DNA of 64,000 bases from Azorinus chamasolen (lineage: Eukaryota; Mollusca; Bivalvia; Cardiida; Solecurtidae): NCBI GenBank assembly GCA_963576725.1, contig OY755240.1, forward strand, positions 63,222,003 to 63,286,002. Reading direction: 5' to 3'. The notes beneath the pieces were generated by a model. That model was not told the DNA's origin, did no database searches, and was given only the letters and a program-made list of their open reading frames with translations. The translations under genes and the position numbers were made by a program. Below are positions 47,276-59,800 of the stretch, piece after piece (position 1 is the stretch's first letter; each line of letters starts with the position of its first letter).

Positions 47276-49022
47276 TATGCCCCCTCGATATGATATTTGA
47301 ACCTAAAGGATGACCTTGATCTTGACATGTCACCCCTCAAACTTTGCAGCTTCATAGGGTACACATGCATACCACATATCAAGTCTACATCTCTATTGGT
47401 TCAAAAGTTATGGCCAATGTTAAAGTTGGTGACCTTTGACCATGAAGGACGACCTTGACCTTGACATTTCACCCCTAAAACTGTGCAGCCAAACGAGAAA
47501 CACATGTATACCAACTATCAAGTCTGTATCTCTACTGGTTCAAAAGTTATGGCCAATGTTAAAATCGGTGACCTTTGACCCTGAAAGATGACCTTGACCT
47601 TGAAATGTCACCCCCAAACTGTGCAGCTTCATGAGATACACATGCATACCAAATGTCAAGTCTGCATCTACAGGTTCAAAAGTTAGGGCCAATGTTAAAG
47701 TCTGTGACCTTTGACCCTAAAAGATGACCTTTACCTTGACATGTTGCCCCTCAAAATGTGCGGCTTCATGCGATACACATGCATACCAAATATCAAGACT
47801 CTATCTCTATTGGTTCAAAAGTTATGGCCAATTTGAAGTTGGTGACCTTTGACCCTGAAGGATGACCTTGACATTTCACCCCTCAAACTGTGCAGCTTCA
47901 TGAGATACACAAGCATGCCACATATCAAGTCTCTATCTGTACTGGTTCAAAAGTTATGACCAATGTTAAAGTCAGTGATTTGACCCATATGTTTGACCTC
48001 TGACCTTTTAGAATGACCTTGACCTTGACAGGTCACCCATCAAAATGTGCGGCTTTATGAGATACAAATGCATGCCAAATATCAAGTCTTTATCTGTACT
48101 TGCTCAAAAGTTATGACCAATGTAATAATTCAGTGATTTGACCCATGTGTTTGACCTCTGACCTTTAAAGATGACCTTAACCTTGACATGTCACCCCTCA
48201 AAATGTGCGGCTTTATGAGATACATACGCATGCCAAATATCAAGTCACTAGCTGTACTGGGTCAAAAGTTATGACCAATGTTAAAGTTACAGACAAAGAA
48301 ACAGACAATTTGACCTTTGACCCTGAATGATGACCTTGACCTTGACATTTCACCCCTCAAAATGTGCAGCTTCATGAGATACACACGCATGCCAAATATC
48401 AAGTTTCTATCTCTACTGGTCCAAACGTTATTGCCAATGTTAAAGTCGGTGATTTGATCCATATATTTGACCTCTGACCTTGAAGGATGACCTTGACCTT
48501 GACATGTCATCCCTCAAAATGTGCGGCTTTATGAGATACATATGAATGCCAAATATCAAGTCTCTATCTGTACTGGCTCAAAAGTTATGACCAATGTTAA
48601 AGTTGCATTAAAGTTACAGACAAAAAAACAGACAATTTGACCTTTGACCCTGAAGGATGACCTTGACCTTGACATGTCACCCCTCAAAATGTGTGGCTTC
48701 ATGAGATACACAAGCATGCCAAATATCAAGTCTCTATCTCTACTGGTCCAAAAGTTATGGCCAATGTTAAAGTCGGTGATTTGACCCATATATTTGACCT
48801 CTGACCTTGAAAAATGACCTTGACCTTGACATATTACCCCTCAAAATGTGCGGTTTTATGAGATACATATGCATACCAAATATCAAGTCTCTATCTGTAA
48901 CGGCTCAAAAGTTATGACCAATGTTAAAGTTGCTGACAAACAAACAGACAAACAGACAAACGGACAAACAGACAGACAGGGCAAAAACAATATGCCCCCC
49001 AGATCTGATCTGGGGGGGCATA
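47276..49022. mobile_element. Pearl-like element with ~11 TGACCTTGACC core repeats
   Basis: Begins TATGCCCCCTCGATAT and ends with a hairpin (48,991-49,022) whose left arm is TATGCCCCCCAGATC and whose right arm is its near reverse complement ending GGGGGGGCATA. The core is 11 units of about 131-167 bp, each with TGACCTTGACCTTGACATG, a MATATCAAGTCTCTATCT segment and CAAAAGTTATGACCAATG. Before the hairpin is a CAAACAGACAAACAGACA tract. Short terminal motif, tandem core, short-repeat tract and 3' hairpin recall bivalve pearl elements. It interrupts LINE ORF2 cleanly: the protein resumes after it. No protein is encoded. Confidence 0.85.
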
Positions 49023-49527
49023 AAAAAGTGTTGTCACAAAAGATTATTCCCAGGGCGGCTTAAGAATGATAAACATAGAAAACTTTATCAGAGGCTTAAA
49101 ATGTACTTGGATTAGAAGACTAATTCAGTCTGAAGCAAAGTGGACATCGTTGGTGAAACATTTCTTAAATATTGAGAAAATAGTTAATTGTGGAAAACAT
49201 TATCCAGAAATAGCTGTACATAAAACTAATAATATATTTTGGAAAGATGTCCTAAAAGCATATAGAGCTTACATGATGCCAGTGCCAGTAAAAGAGATAA
49301 ACGAATTTATGAAATGTCCACTGTTTTATAACCCATACATACAGATTAATGGCAAAAGTATTTTTCGTAATTCATGGTATGAAAACGGAATAAGATACAT
49401 AAATGATCTATACCCAAAAGATAAAATACTAACAGTCGAGGAATTTCAGAAATTGTATGGCATAAAGGTTAACAGCTTACATTATTATCCATGTATGCCT
49501 TTTTTGTATAGAATGTGGTTCACCTAA
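49023..49527 (+). pseudogene. LINE ORF2 remnant, part 2
   Basis: Continues part 1 after the insertion. From about 49,045 the frame reads KDYSQGGLRMINIENFIRGL, the conserved GGL-M-I/N motif downstream of the RT domain in LINE ORF2, then CTWIRRLIQSEAKWTSLVKH and NPYIQINGKSIFRNSWYENG to 49,527. The GGLRMINIENF motif is the natural continuation of the IKQDVL sequence that ends at 47,275. The stop at 49,525 coincides with the start of a second insertion, so the C-terminus lies further downstream (49,985-50,312). Confidence 0.85.
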
Positions 49528-49545
49528 TAAATATTCATTATTTGT

Positions 49546-49640
49546 CAGTGAGCAAATAGATTAGAACCTGATCAGATGGCTTTGTTTTAGAATCTGTATG
49601 ATCTGGATCTATTCTGTTTGTAAAAAGATATAAAAATATC
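49546..49640 (+). repeat. Palindromic dispersed repeat, copy e
   Basis: AGATTAGAACCTGATCAGAT and CTGTATGATCTGGATCTATT with a CTGTTTG end match the arms of the palindromic family, diverged. Confidence 0.6.
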
Positions 49641-49835
49641 CCCCTTGTGATAATACAATTTATGCTTTTAGTGAAAATCAGGTTATTACCATATTACCAC
49701 ATGCTTAACAACATAGTTATTTATTACTTTGATTCAAATTGAAATTAAATATGTATACATGTACTTATTTCTTTTGTTGTATGTTTTATTCTCCCTTTCT
49801 ATTGCTATGAAATAAATACATAATTTTTATTAAAG

Positions 49836-49945
49836 TGGGGTTTTGTCCATGTGGGGTATTGTCCTGCTGGGGTTTTGTCCTAGTGGGGTATTGTCCTGTG
49901 GGGTTACGTCCTAGGTTACGTCCTAGTGGGGTTTTGTCCTACACC
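49836..49945 (+). repeat. GGGGTTTTGTCC minisatellite
   Basis: About seven copies of a 14-18-bp unit: GTGGGGTATTGTCCT, GCTGGGGTTTTGTCC, AGTGGGGTATTGTCC and GTGGGGTTACGTCC. Confidence 0.92.
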
Positions 49946-49984
49946 CAGAAACGATACCCCATTTATCTTACCACTGTGAAAAAA

Positions 49985-50312
49985 CACAGTATTTTTAAAG
50001 CAAGTTAAAGATGTTCTACATAACGCAAAAGTACATATTGACTTTAACGAAGTGTCTATTTTATTTGGAGAAAGCTGTAATAAAACAAATCTGTTAATTT
50101 TATACAACAAACAATATATATACACAACAAAACAATGTAAACGGGATATGAACATAAATGCTCTTAGAAGATATTTAGAACAAATGACAGAATCAATAAT
50201 TACATTACAAAGTACGATGTCTTTGGGTGAATTTGAAAGCAAGTGGCAATACATTAAAACATTTTGCACTCCCACACCGGGTACTTGTAAAGAGAGCAAA
50301 TATTGCAGTTAA
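49985..50312 (+). pseudogene. LINE ORF2 remnant, part 3 (C-terminus)
   Basis: Reads KQVKDVLHNAKVHIDFNEVS before an ATG at 50,052, then ILFGESCNKTNLLILYNKQY, IYTTKQCKRDMNINALRRYL and a C-terminus at 50,312. An L-F-G motif followed by I-Y and a basic ALRRYL helix is the usual end of ORF2 in this LINE type (from memory). It fits as the continuation of the part ending at 49,527. It cannot be expressed as one protein because of two insertions and the deletion upstream. Confidence 0.75.
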
Positions 50313-50515
50313 ATAACACAATACAAGTTACTATGAGGCATGTCTTCTATTTTTTCTTTATTTTTCTTTCCTGTTGATTTCTATAGATACGCTTTTTGTT
50401 GATTAGATTCGGTATATAGTTCAATATTGTATATATAATATATTTTTGTGAATACATTGTAAGGTGCTGAGTGGGATGATTCTCTATTAACTGAAAAAAA
50501 ATATATATAAAGTAA
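50313..50515 (+). other. Probable LINE 3' untranslated region and tail
   Basis: AT-rich sequence after the ORF2 stop, ending CTGAAAAAAAATATATATAA. A short adenine-rich or simple-repeat end is expected for a LINE 3' end; the exact end is inferred. Confidence 0.5.
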
Positions 50516-50853
50516 ACTCATTAATCTACATAAACCCCTGTACTGATGATGAATCAAGATCCAGTTTGAAATAGTTAATATTTTATCTATTTTGAGATAG
50601 CCTACACATGGGCAAGAAAGTGATAAATATGGCAGGAATACTTACAACAGAAGCAGTGAAAGGATCATGTGTCACCAGTCAGCAGAAATGTGACCAAAAA
50701 GAGATACCATACCAAACATAATCCCCAACTGTCACCCTGCTAAAGCAATTGACACAAAAAGTGCACATAGTATCATAACATTTGTTTGGGACAAATTTTT
50801 TTTGATTAAAGGTTATCAATAGCACTTGCTGACTCCAAAAAGCATTTCCAATA
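50516..50853. other. Intergenic, no feature seen
   Basis: No gene or repeat recognised. Confidence 0.5.
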
Positions 50854-50929
50854 GGCAGTGCTAGGATTTGAACCTAGACTCCCTCTATGGCTAAGCCAAG
50901 GAGGTGTTCTTCCATTAAACTACACTGAC
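50854..50929 (-). tRNA. tRNA-like sequence, abnormal anticodon arm (pseudo-tRNA or SINE head)
   Basis: 76 nt on the minus strand. The acceptor GTCAGTG pairs with CACTGCC at six of seven positions. A TAGTTTAATGG A box gives a D-arm (GTTT/GAAC). The T-arm CTAGG-TTCAAAT-CCTAG is perfect and contains the B box GGTTCAAATCC. A T5 run about 12 nt downstream could stop Pol III. The anticodon arm does not form the usual 5-bp/7-nt structure: CCTC/GAGG enclose about 15 nt that contain GGC-TTA-GCC. I therefore cannot assign an amino acid. It could be a tRNA with a very short intron, a tRNA pseudogene or a SINE head; the last two seem likelier. Confidence 0.55.
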
Positions 50930-52689
50930 AGCATTTATGGAAATTTCCAGTTTGGAGCACAAGCTAACTTAGATTTTGATATTTTATAACTATTTTTCAG
51001 CTCAGCATGTAATTTGTTAAGAGGTGTTTAGACAGGAATCATTTTGGAAAAGGACAGAATTACAGATTTTTTTTAAAACCAGGGAATATTGAGACGGCTC
51101 AAACGAGTACAACCCCTTCCAAATACACTGAATATACTTCATAATCAGATGTTTAGGGTTAGAACTGTAGTTCTCAATTCTGAACAAACATAAATACAAA
51201 GGATGGCCCTTCACTTTCATTTTAAAAAATTGTCATCATTCCAGTGATTTTTACTTTTCTGTTAAGCATGTCTTTTCTCTTTGGCATCGTGTTAGTCCCC
51301 CATCTTCCCCCCGACTTTTTTAAAATCCCCCCTTTTTGGACAGGGGCAAACCCCATCGCCAACCCCACCTCCGACCAAATTCACATTTGAATACTCTAAA
51401 TGGTGATATCAAGCTACATTCGGTTTTAACATATCCCAGCAGAGTACACCGTAAGAAGACAAGCGTCATAAAATTAGCATGCCGTCTTACAGTTTATTGA
51501 TGAGACTACCCCCACCCCTATTTTCAAATTTCTAGAATAGACACTGTATTTTATTTTTTTTATCAACTATCACTCAATTTTTATCATTGTTTTGAGAGGT
51601 TTAACTCATATCCGCGGATATGAATCTCATATCCGGTGTTTAGCCATATCGGTATAGCGATTATTTTTGGTTGCATGACAACCAGAGTTCCAGATGGATC
51701 CAGATTCTTTTAAGAATTTTGACTGAGCATTGTACAAATATCATGTATTGAGAGTTTGATTACATTCTGCCATGTAGCAGCAGAGGGTATCAGAGATGTC
51801 GTTGTTGACGGACGGTCAGGACTCGGACGTTCACAAAAGCTCATCTGAGCATACTCAGTGCTAAAATTCAGTATATTCCTTGCAATCTGCTTGCAGGTTG
51901 CTCGTTATTACAAAGAACGGTCATATAATGTAACATAACCCTACCTGTTACGTCCCCACATAATCAAACCTCAATCACTGCATGTTTTCAGCGGCACTGA
52001 CATTCAAGTCGAACTTGAAGTCAGAAAACTATGTACATTTAGATCTACTTCTCGCAAGCTGCTTGCTCGTATTTTCACTAGTATTGGACTAACAATCAAT
52101 ATTATTTAATTATCTTCATGTGTGTATTAAAATGAGTTATATCCAATGTTTGTATCGTGTAGACACCTTTTGTCGATTCGAGTCAATTTCAATATGGCGG
52201 CATCTGTCAGAAAAAAATTGAAGAATGTCCGAAATGTAGCGATAAAAGAAGTTCTAAAAAATTGACTGTATCACGATTTATTACCCAATTTACGGCGTCG
52301 CCGATTCAATTGCATTTCTCAGAAAATTAACATAAATGACATGAAACTAAATCAGGTGTATCATATCTTAGACACATATTGGTAAATCACATATATAAAC
52401 AACAATACATTTTATTCATCTTGCTTCCTCGAGAAGATCTAAGGAACACTGGACACACTAGTCAAAACATTGGTTTATGTATCTAGCAAGCACTTCCAGG
52501 TGAGCTAGATCCTCCTATTAGGTTTCTTCCGGTAGTATCTAAGTATCTAGAAGGTTTATTCCGTTTCTAAGGCATAATGATCCTTAACAATGTAAGTACA
52601 TGTATTTCTATTTTCTGTAAGCATGCACATGTTGATGGAATAATGGACAAATCACCAATAGAATTATACAAATAAGAAAAAAGAAAAAA
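50930..52689. other. Intergenic, no clear feature
   Basis: No domains or tandem repeats seen. C-rich stretches near 51,297-51,370 and a 23-codon frame starting ATGGCGGC at 52,194 are the only points noted. Confidence 0.5.
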
Positions 52690-52797
52690 AGAACAGAAAT
52701 GTTGGATTCGAACCCACGCCAGGTCATACAAAAAGTAAACTGAAACTTTTTTTCTCCAACGGCTTAGCCCGCTCTACTACTGCGCCACCGATAGCAG
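52690..52797 (-). ncRNA. tRNA-like Pol III unit (SINE-like)
   Basis: Minus strand: A-box-like TGGCGCAGTAG (52,777-52,787) followed by AGAGC, and a canonical B box GGTTCGAATCC (52,704-52,714). The spacing is about 63 nt between boxes, longer than in a type I tRNA, because of an AAAAAGTTTCAGTTTACTTT segment that is itself partly palindromic. No complete cloverleaf forms. It fits a tRNA-derived SINE head or an altered tRNA pseudogene. Confidence 0.55.
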
Positions 52798-53379
52798 ACG
52801 GCGCTGATTTATCAGTTTTATTAACTTAATCAAGCGCTGGAGAAACGCGGTTTAATAAGAATCAAATCGGAAAGCAAAGATAAATGGATAAAAAGTACAT
52901 TTTCCCATTCTACTCGCATGCTAATTAGATTAAGAAGCTTTTAAAGGGGCGGGAAATGGCATAGACCTAAATAATATGTTCAGCGCCATCGATTTATGAG
53001 TAGATAAATCTAAAAATAGAAACTGAGATGACCGTTACTCGAATTTTATACGGAATGCAAAAAGCATTGCACGTTGTTCTGGGATAAAATAATCATGTCT
53101 ATTTCAATTAAAATATAGACAATCTAGATTCAACTGATCCTCTTGTTCAAACTCAGTCACGTTTTCTATAAATACTTTAATATTCAAACTCCTTATTGGT
53201 TAGTGATAGTTTGACTGCGTATTTTTATATTACAAAACCTCGCGCATACGAAAAGCCACAACTCGTCCCGTACGGTAGACTTTACTATCCCAATTTAAAA
53301 CTTCTTGAGATAAATTGTAAACCATCCCAGAATACGCCGATATCCAATTACAACACTATGGAGAGACCTGGTGGTTTCT
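52798..53379. other. Intergenic, no feature seen
   Basis: No feature recognised apart from the possible decayed upstream part of the transposase relic that follows. Confidence 0.45.
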
Positions 53380-53690
53380 CCAATAATTCCGTCTACCACT
53401 TTGCTCGAGGTAGCAAGGTTGTGCTAGCAGAAGACAACGTCCGAGTATCCCAATGGCCAGCCAAAAATCTGGATCTAAATCCGATAGAACATGTATGGGC
53501 TCATTAAAGAGGCAGGTTAGAGACCAGTTACAGCCCCTTAATATGGGTGCACTCACGCGTGACGTTGTTCGATTGTGGGCAAAAATTCCTCAGCTTTATT
53601 TTCAGAGGTTTATCGTGTCCATAAGGAAGAGGTGCTGTTATTGCAGCACGAGAGGGGGTCAACGTGTTACCAGCATTTTGTGACTTTTTG
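53380..53690 (+). pseudogene. Tc1/mariner-type transposase, C-terminal relic
   Basis: Reads NVRVSQWPAKNLDLNPIEHV then W, the conserved W-P-A...D-L-N-P-I-E-H-V-W motif that carries the last catalytic acidic residue of the DDE transposase. A frameshift near 53,500 leads to GSLKRQVRDQLQPLNMGALT and VVRLWAKIPQLYFQRFIVSI in the next frame, and a second near 53,630 returns to AVIAARGG, the usual Tc1-like C-terminal motif. The helix-turn-helix DNA-binding region and the first two catalytic aspartates are not recognisable. No TIR was found. It is a dead fragment; transposition would have been cut-and-paste at TA. Confidence 0.85.
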
Positions 53691-53869
53691 TTTTGAGGGT
53701 TACCATGATACCCTTTTTGTTATGTTTGATATGCTAACGCTATCTGATTTAGATGAAATCCACCATGAATATTTGGAATAAAATGTACAAAACATTTATA
53801 AAAAACTAAATTATGTTTGTATATTGGTTTTCGTAAAATACTTAAAAACGTCAGGTGGTCGTTTAGAAA

Positions 53870-56800
53870 TTACGTTCAGTGTAGTGTGAACAGTAAATTT
53901 GCTTTATTAGACAAGCTCTGTCTATTGCTGTCGCATTTTTTTCACCTAGCACTTTTGGTTCGCTCTAGTGCACGATTTAGAGGTCACAGGTTCGAAACCT
54001 CGATATCAATCGATTTGTTGGCAAGGACTGAACAACTTTTGTTCTTACATATATATTCCACATATCTCTGGTGGCTTGTTGTAAGAGAACATTTAATTCA
54101 TAAGGCTTTGACACAAACAAGGGCAGACAAACCGTTTGAATTCAGCCGAATTGTATATTTGTCCATATTGTCATACTCACTACATTGAAACATTTCCAAC
54201 GGTATGTTACAAGCCTGTGTTTGGTCCCATTCGAATTAGGGCAACGCGACAGATCACCACTGACCTCTCGGCCCGATTATGGATGGGGTAACATGATTGA
54301 ACATTTAAAACCGTCATAACTTTTCAACGGAGAAAGAGAGAAAACGTAATTAATTTCAAAGTTGCTTGTCCTGATAAGATCTGTCGATTTATGTCATGTT
54401 ATCTGGGTTTTCTAGACGATAGGCCAAGAATTGGACAGAAAACCATTTCTGTCCAAAGTTCGTACCGGCATAACTCCGGATTCATAGGAAATAAAAAAAA
54501 TATAGTGTAAATAACACATTTGCTTCATTAGACAAGCCCTGTCGATTGCTGTCGCATTTTTTTAAACAACACTTTTGGTTGAGATTTTCGCTCTAGTGCA
54601 CGACGTTGAGGTCACAGGCTCAAAACCTTGATATCAATCGATTTGTTGGCTAAGACTGAACAACTTTTGTCCTTACATATATATTCCAAATCTCTCCGGT
54701 ATCTTGTTGTAAGAGAACATTTAATTCATTAAGCTTTGACACAAACAAGGACAGACAACCCGCTAGTCTTCAGCTGAATTGCCCATTTGACCCTAGTGTC
54801 ATACTCACTGTATTAAACCTTTCCAACGATATGTTACAAGCCTAGGTTTGGTCGCATTTGGATCAGGACAAGACGACAGACCACCACTGGCCGTTCGGCA
54901 CAATTATGGATGGGATAACAAGATTGAACATTAAAACCGCCATAACCTTTGAACGGAGAAAGATAGAAAACCAAAGTAAATTGCAAAGTTGCTTGTCCTG
55001 ATGAGATCTATCGATTGATGTCATGTTTACTGGGTTCTCTAGACTGAACAACTTTTGTTCCTATATATATATTCCAAATCTCTCCGGAGGCTTGTTGTAA
55101 GAGAAAATTTAATTCATAAGACTGACACAAACAAGGGCAGACAACCCACTTGTATTCAGTTGAATTGTATATTTGACCATATTGTCATACTCGCTACATT
55201 GAAACCTTTCCAACGATATGTTACAAGCCTGGGTTTGTTCGCATTTGGATTAGGACAAGACGACAGACCACTACTGTCCTCTCGGCACGATTACGAATGG
55301 GATACAAGATTGAACATTCAAAACCACCATATTGTTTTAGATATATCGATTGATGTCATTTTTACTTTTTTCTCTAGACGATTGGCCGAAAACGGGACCG
55401 AAAGCCATTTCTGTCCAAATTTGGAGACGGCATAACTTCAGATCCATAGGAGAGAAAGATAGTGTAAATAATAAAATTGCTTCATTAGACAAGCACTGTC
55501 GATTGCTGTCGCGTGTTTTCACATAGCACCTTTGTTTGAATGCTCGCTCTAGTGCACGACAACCCGATTGTATTCAGCCGAATTGTCCAGTTGACCACAC
55601 TCTAATACTCTTTGCATTGAAACCTTTCCAACGATATGATACACGCCAGGGTTTGGTCGCATTTGAATCGGGACAACACGACAGACAACCACTGGCATCG
55701 TGGGTGGGGTAACATGATTCAACATTTAAGGCCGTTATAACTTCTGATCGGAGAAAGATAGAAAGCAAAAGAACAATGCAATTGTGCTTGTCCTGATGAT
55801 ATCTATCGATTGATGTCATGTTTACTTGTTCCTCTAAAGGATTGGCCGAGAACGGGACGGAAAAACATTTCCATCCAAAGTTTGAACTGGCATAACTCCG
55901 GTTCCATAGGAGATAGAAATATAGTGTAAACAATAAATTTGAAACCATTCCAACGATATGTTACAAGCCTGGGTTTGGTCGCATTTGTATCAGTACAATA
56001 CGACTGACAACCACACTGGCCTTTCGGCACGATTATGGGTGGGGTAACAAGATTGAACATGTAAAACCGTCATAACTTTTGTACGGAGAAAGATAGGAAT
56101 CCGAAGGAAATTGCAAAGTTACTTGTCCTGGTGAGATCTATCGATTGATGCCATGTTTACTGGGTTCTCTAGAAAATTGGCCAAGAACGGGACCGAAAAC
56201 CAGTTCCGTCCAAATTTCGATCGGACATAATTCCAGATCCATAGTAGAGAAAGATAGTGTAGACAGTAAGTTTGCTTTATTAGACAAGCACCGTCGATTG
56301 CTGTCGCGTTTTTTCACCTAGTGCACGAATTTTATGTCACAGATTCAAACCCTTGATATCAATCGATTTGGTGGCTAGGATTGAACAACTTTTGTTCTTA
56401 CATATATAGTCCAAATCTCTCCGTTGGCTTGTTGTAAGAGAACATTTAATTCATTTGGCTCTGACACAAACAAGGGAAGACAACCCGCTTGTCTTCAGCC
56501 GAATTGCCCATTTGACCAGTTTCATACTCACTGCATTAAAACCTTTCCAACGATATATTACAAGCCCAATTTAGTCCCATTTGTATCCGGACAACACGAC
56601 CGACAACCATACTAGCCTTTCAGCACGATTATGGGTGGGGTAACAAGATAGAATATTTAAAACCGTCATAAGTTCTGAACAGCGAAAGATAGAAAACCAA
56701 ACTAAATTGCAAATGTGCTTGTCCTGATGAGACCTATTAATTTATGTCATGTTTACTTGTTCTCTAGACGATTGACCGAAAACGGGACCGAAAACCATTT

Positions 56801-59800
56801 CGATCCAAAGTTAAAACGGCATAACTTCAGTTCCATAGGAGAAAGAAATATAGTGTAAGCAGTAAATTTGCTTCATTAGACAAGCCCTGTCGCTTGCTGT
56901 CGCGTTTATTCACCCAGCAATTTTGGTTCGAATTTTATGCTCTAGTGCACGAGTTTGAGGTCGCAGGTTCAAAACCTTGATATCAATCGATTAGTTGGCT
57001 AGGACTGAAAAATTTGTGTTCTTACATATATATTCCAAATCTCTCCGGTGGCTTGTTGCAAGAGAAAATTTAATTCATTACGCTGTGACACAAACAAGGG
57101 CAGACAACCGTCCTGTATTCAGCCTAATTGTCAATTTGACTATAGTCATACTCACTGAATTGAAACCTTCCCAGCGATATGTTACAAGCCTGGGTTCGGT
57201 CGCATTTTTATCAATACAACGCGACCGACAACCACATTAGCCTTTCAGCTGTCGCGTTTGCTGTCGCGATTTTGTCACCTAGCACTTTTGGTTCGAGTAT
57301 TTGCTCTCGTGCACGAGTTTTAGGTCTCATGTTCAAAACCTTGATATCACTCGATTAGTTGGCTAGGACTGAAAAACTTGTGTTCTTACATATATATTCC
57401 AAATCTCTCCGGTGGCTTGTTGCAAGAGAAAATTTAATTCATTACGCTGTGACACAAACAAGGGCAGACAACCGTCCTGTATTCAGCCTAATTGTCAATT
57501 TGACTATAGTCATACTCACTGAATTGAAACCTTCCCAGCGATATGTTACAAGCCTGGGTTCGGTCGCATTTTTATCAATACAACACGACCGACAACCACA
57601 TTAGCCTTTCAGCTGTCGCGTTTGCTGTCGCGATTTTGTCACCTAGCACTTTTGGTTCGAGTATTTGCTCTCGTGCACGAGTTTTAGGTCGCATGTTCAA
57701 AACCTTGATATCACTCGATTAGTTGGCTAGGACTGAAAAACTTTTGTCCTTACATATATATTCCAAATCTCTCCCGTGGCTTGTTGCAAGAGAAAATTTA
57801 ATTCATTAGGCTGTGACACAAACAAGGGCAGAAAACCGTCCTGTATTCAGCCTAATTGTCAATTTGACTATAGTCATACTCACTGAATTGAAACCTTCCC
57901 AGCTATATGTTACAAGCCTAGGTTCGGTCGCATTTTTATCAATACAACACGACCAACAACCACATTAGCCTTTCAGCTGTCGAGTTTGCTGTCGCGATTT
58001 TGTCACCTAGCACTTTTGGTTCGAGTATTTGCTCTAGTGCACGATTTTTAGGTCGCATGTTCAAAACCTAGATATCAATCGATTAGTTGGCTAGGACTGA
58101 AAAACTTTTGTTCGTACATATATATTCCAAATCTATCCGGTGGCTTGTTATAAGAGAAAATTTAATTCATTAGGCTGTGACACAAACAAGGGTAGACAAC
58201 CCGCTTGTACTCAGCTCAATTGTCCATTTGACCATAGTTTCATACTCACTGAATTGAAATCTTTCCAACGATATGTTACAAGACTGGGTTTGGTCGCATT
58301 AGGATCAGGACAACACGACACACCACCGCTGGCCTTTCGGTACGATTATGGATGGGGTAACAAGATTGAACATTTAAAACCGTCATAACTTTTGTACGGA
58401 GAATTTGCTTGTCCTGATGAAATCTATCGATTGATGCCATGTTTACTGGGTTCTCTAGACGATTGGCCGAGAACGGGACCGAAAACCAGTTCTGTCCTAA
58501 TTTCGAACCGGCATAAAGCCCGTTCCATCGGAGAAAGAAATATAGTGTAAACAGTAAATTTGCTTCATTAGACAAACCCTGTCGCTTGCTGTCGCGTTTA
58601 TTCACCTAGCAATTTTGGTTCAAATTTTCGCTCTAGTGCACGATTTTGAGGTCACAGGTTCGAAACATTGATATCCATCGATTTGTTGGCCAAGACTGAA
58701 CAACTTTTGTCCTTACATATATATTCCAAATCTCTCCGGTATCTTGTTGTAAGAGAACATTTAATTCATTAAGCTTTGACACAAACAAGGACAGAGCACG
58801 CATCTGTATTCAGCCAATTGTACATTTGGCTAGTGTCATACAAGTTTACTCACTGAATTGAAACCTTCTAAGCGATATGTTACAAGCCTAGGTTTGGGCG
58901 CATTGTATCAGGACAACACGACCGACAACCACACTGGCCTCACGGCACGATTATGGGTGGGTAAGAACATTGAACATTTAAAACCGTCATTGAAAGTTGC
59001 TTGTCCTGATGAGATCTATCAATTAAAGTCATGTTTACTGGGTTCTCTAGACGATTGGCCTAGAACACGACCGACAGCCATTTCCGTCTAAAGTTCGATC
59101 CGGCATAACTCCAGATCCATAGGAGAGAGAAAGATAGTGTAGACAGTAAATGTACTTTATTAGACAAGCACTGTCGATTGCTGTTGCGTTTTGACACCTA
59201 GCACATTTAGTTCGAATTTTCGCTCTAGTGCACGATTTTGAGGTCACCGGTTCAAATCCTTTTAATCAATCGATTTGTTGGCTAGGACTGAACAAACTTT
59301 GTTCTTACATATATATACCAAATATCTCCGTTGGCTTGTTGTTAGAGAACATTTAATTCATTAGGCTGTGACACAAACAAGGGCAGACAACCCGATAGTC
59401 TTCAGCCGAAATGCCTATTTGACCATAGTTTCATACTCACTGCATTAAAACCTTCCCAACGATATATTACAAGCCTAGATTTGGTCGCATTAGGATCAGG
59501 ACAACTCGACAGACCACCACTGGCCTTTCGGTACGATTATGGATGGGGTAACAAGATTGAACATTTAAAACCGTCATAACTTTTGTTACGGAGAAAGATA
59601 GGAATCCAAAGTAAATTGCAAAGTTTCTTGTCCTAGAGAGATCTGTCGATTGGTGTCATGTTTCCTGGGTTCTATAAACGATTGGCCGAGAACGGGATGG
59701 AAAACCGTTCCATCGAAATTTCGAACCGGCATAACTCCGGTTCCATAGGGGATAGAAATATAGTGTAAACAGTAAATTTGCTTCATTAGACAAGCCCTGT

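Larger units (their letters stand above)
49528..49984. mobile_element. Second insertion in LINE ORF2 (with palindrome and minisatellite)
   Basis: Separates two consecutive parts of the ORF2 protein. It contains palindromic-repeat copy e (49,546-49,640), about 190 bp of AT-rich sequence, and a GTGGGGTTTTGTCCTA minisatellite (49,836-49,945). I could not define TIRs or a target duplication for the whole piece; it may be several insertions. Confidence 0.6.

Noticed and set aside
47240..49060. A ~14-bp target duplication around the pearl-like element (GTGTTATTGAAACA / GTGTTGTCACAAAA)
   Set aside because: The two sides match only partly and the length does not fit a known mechanism; it may be coincidence.
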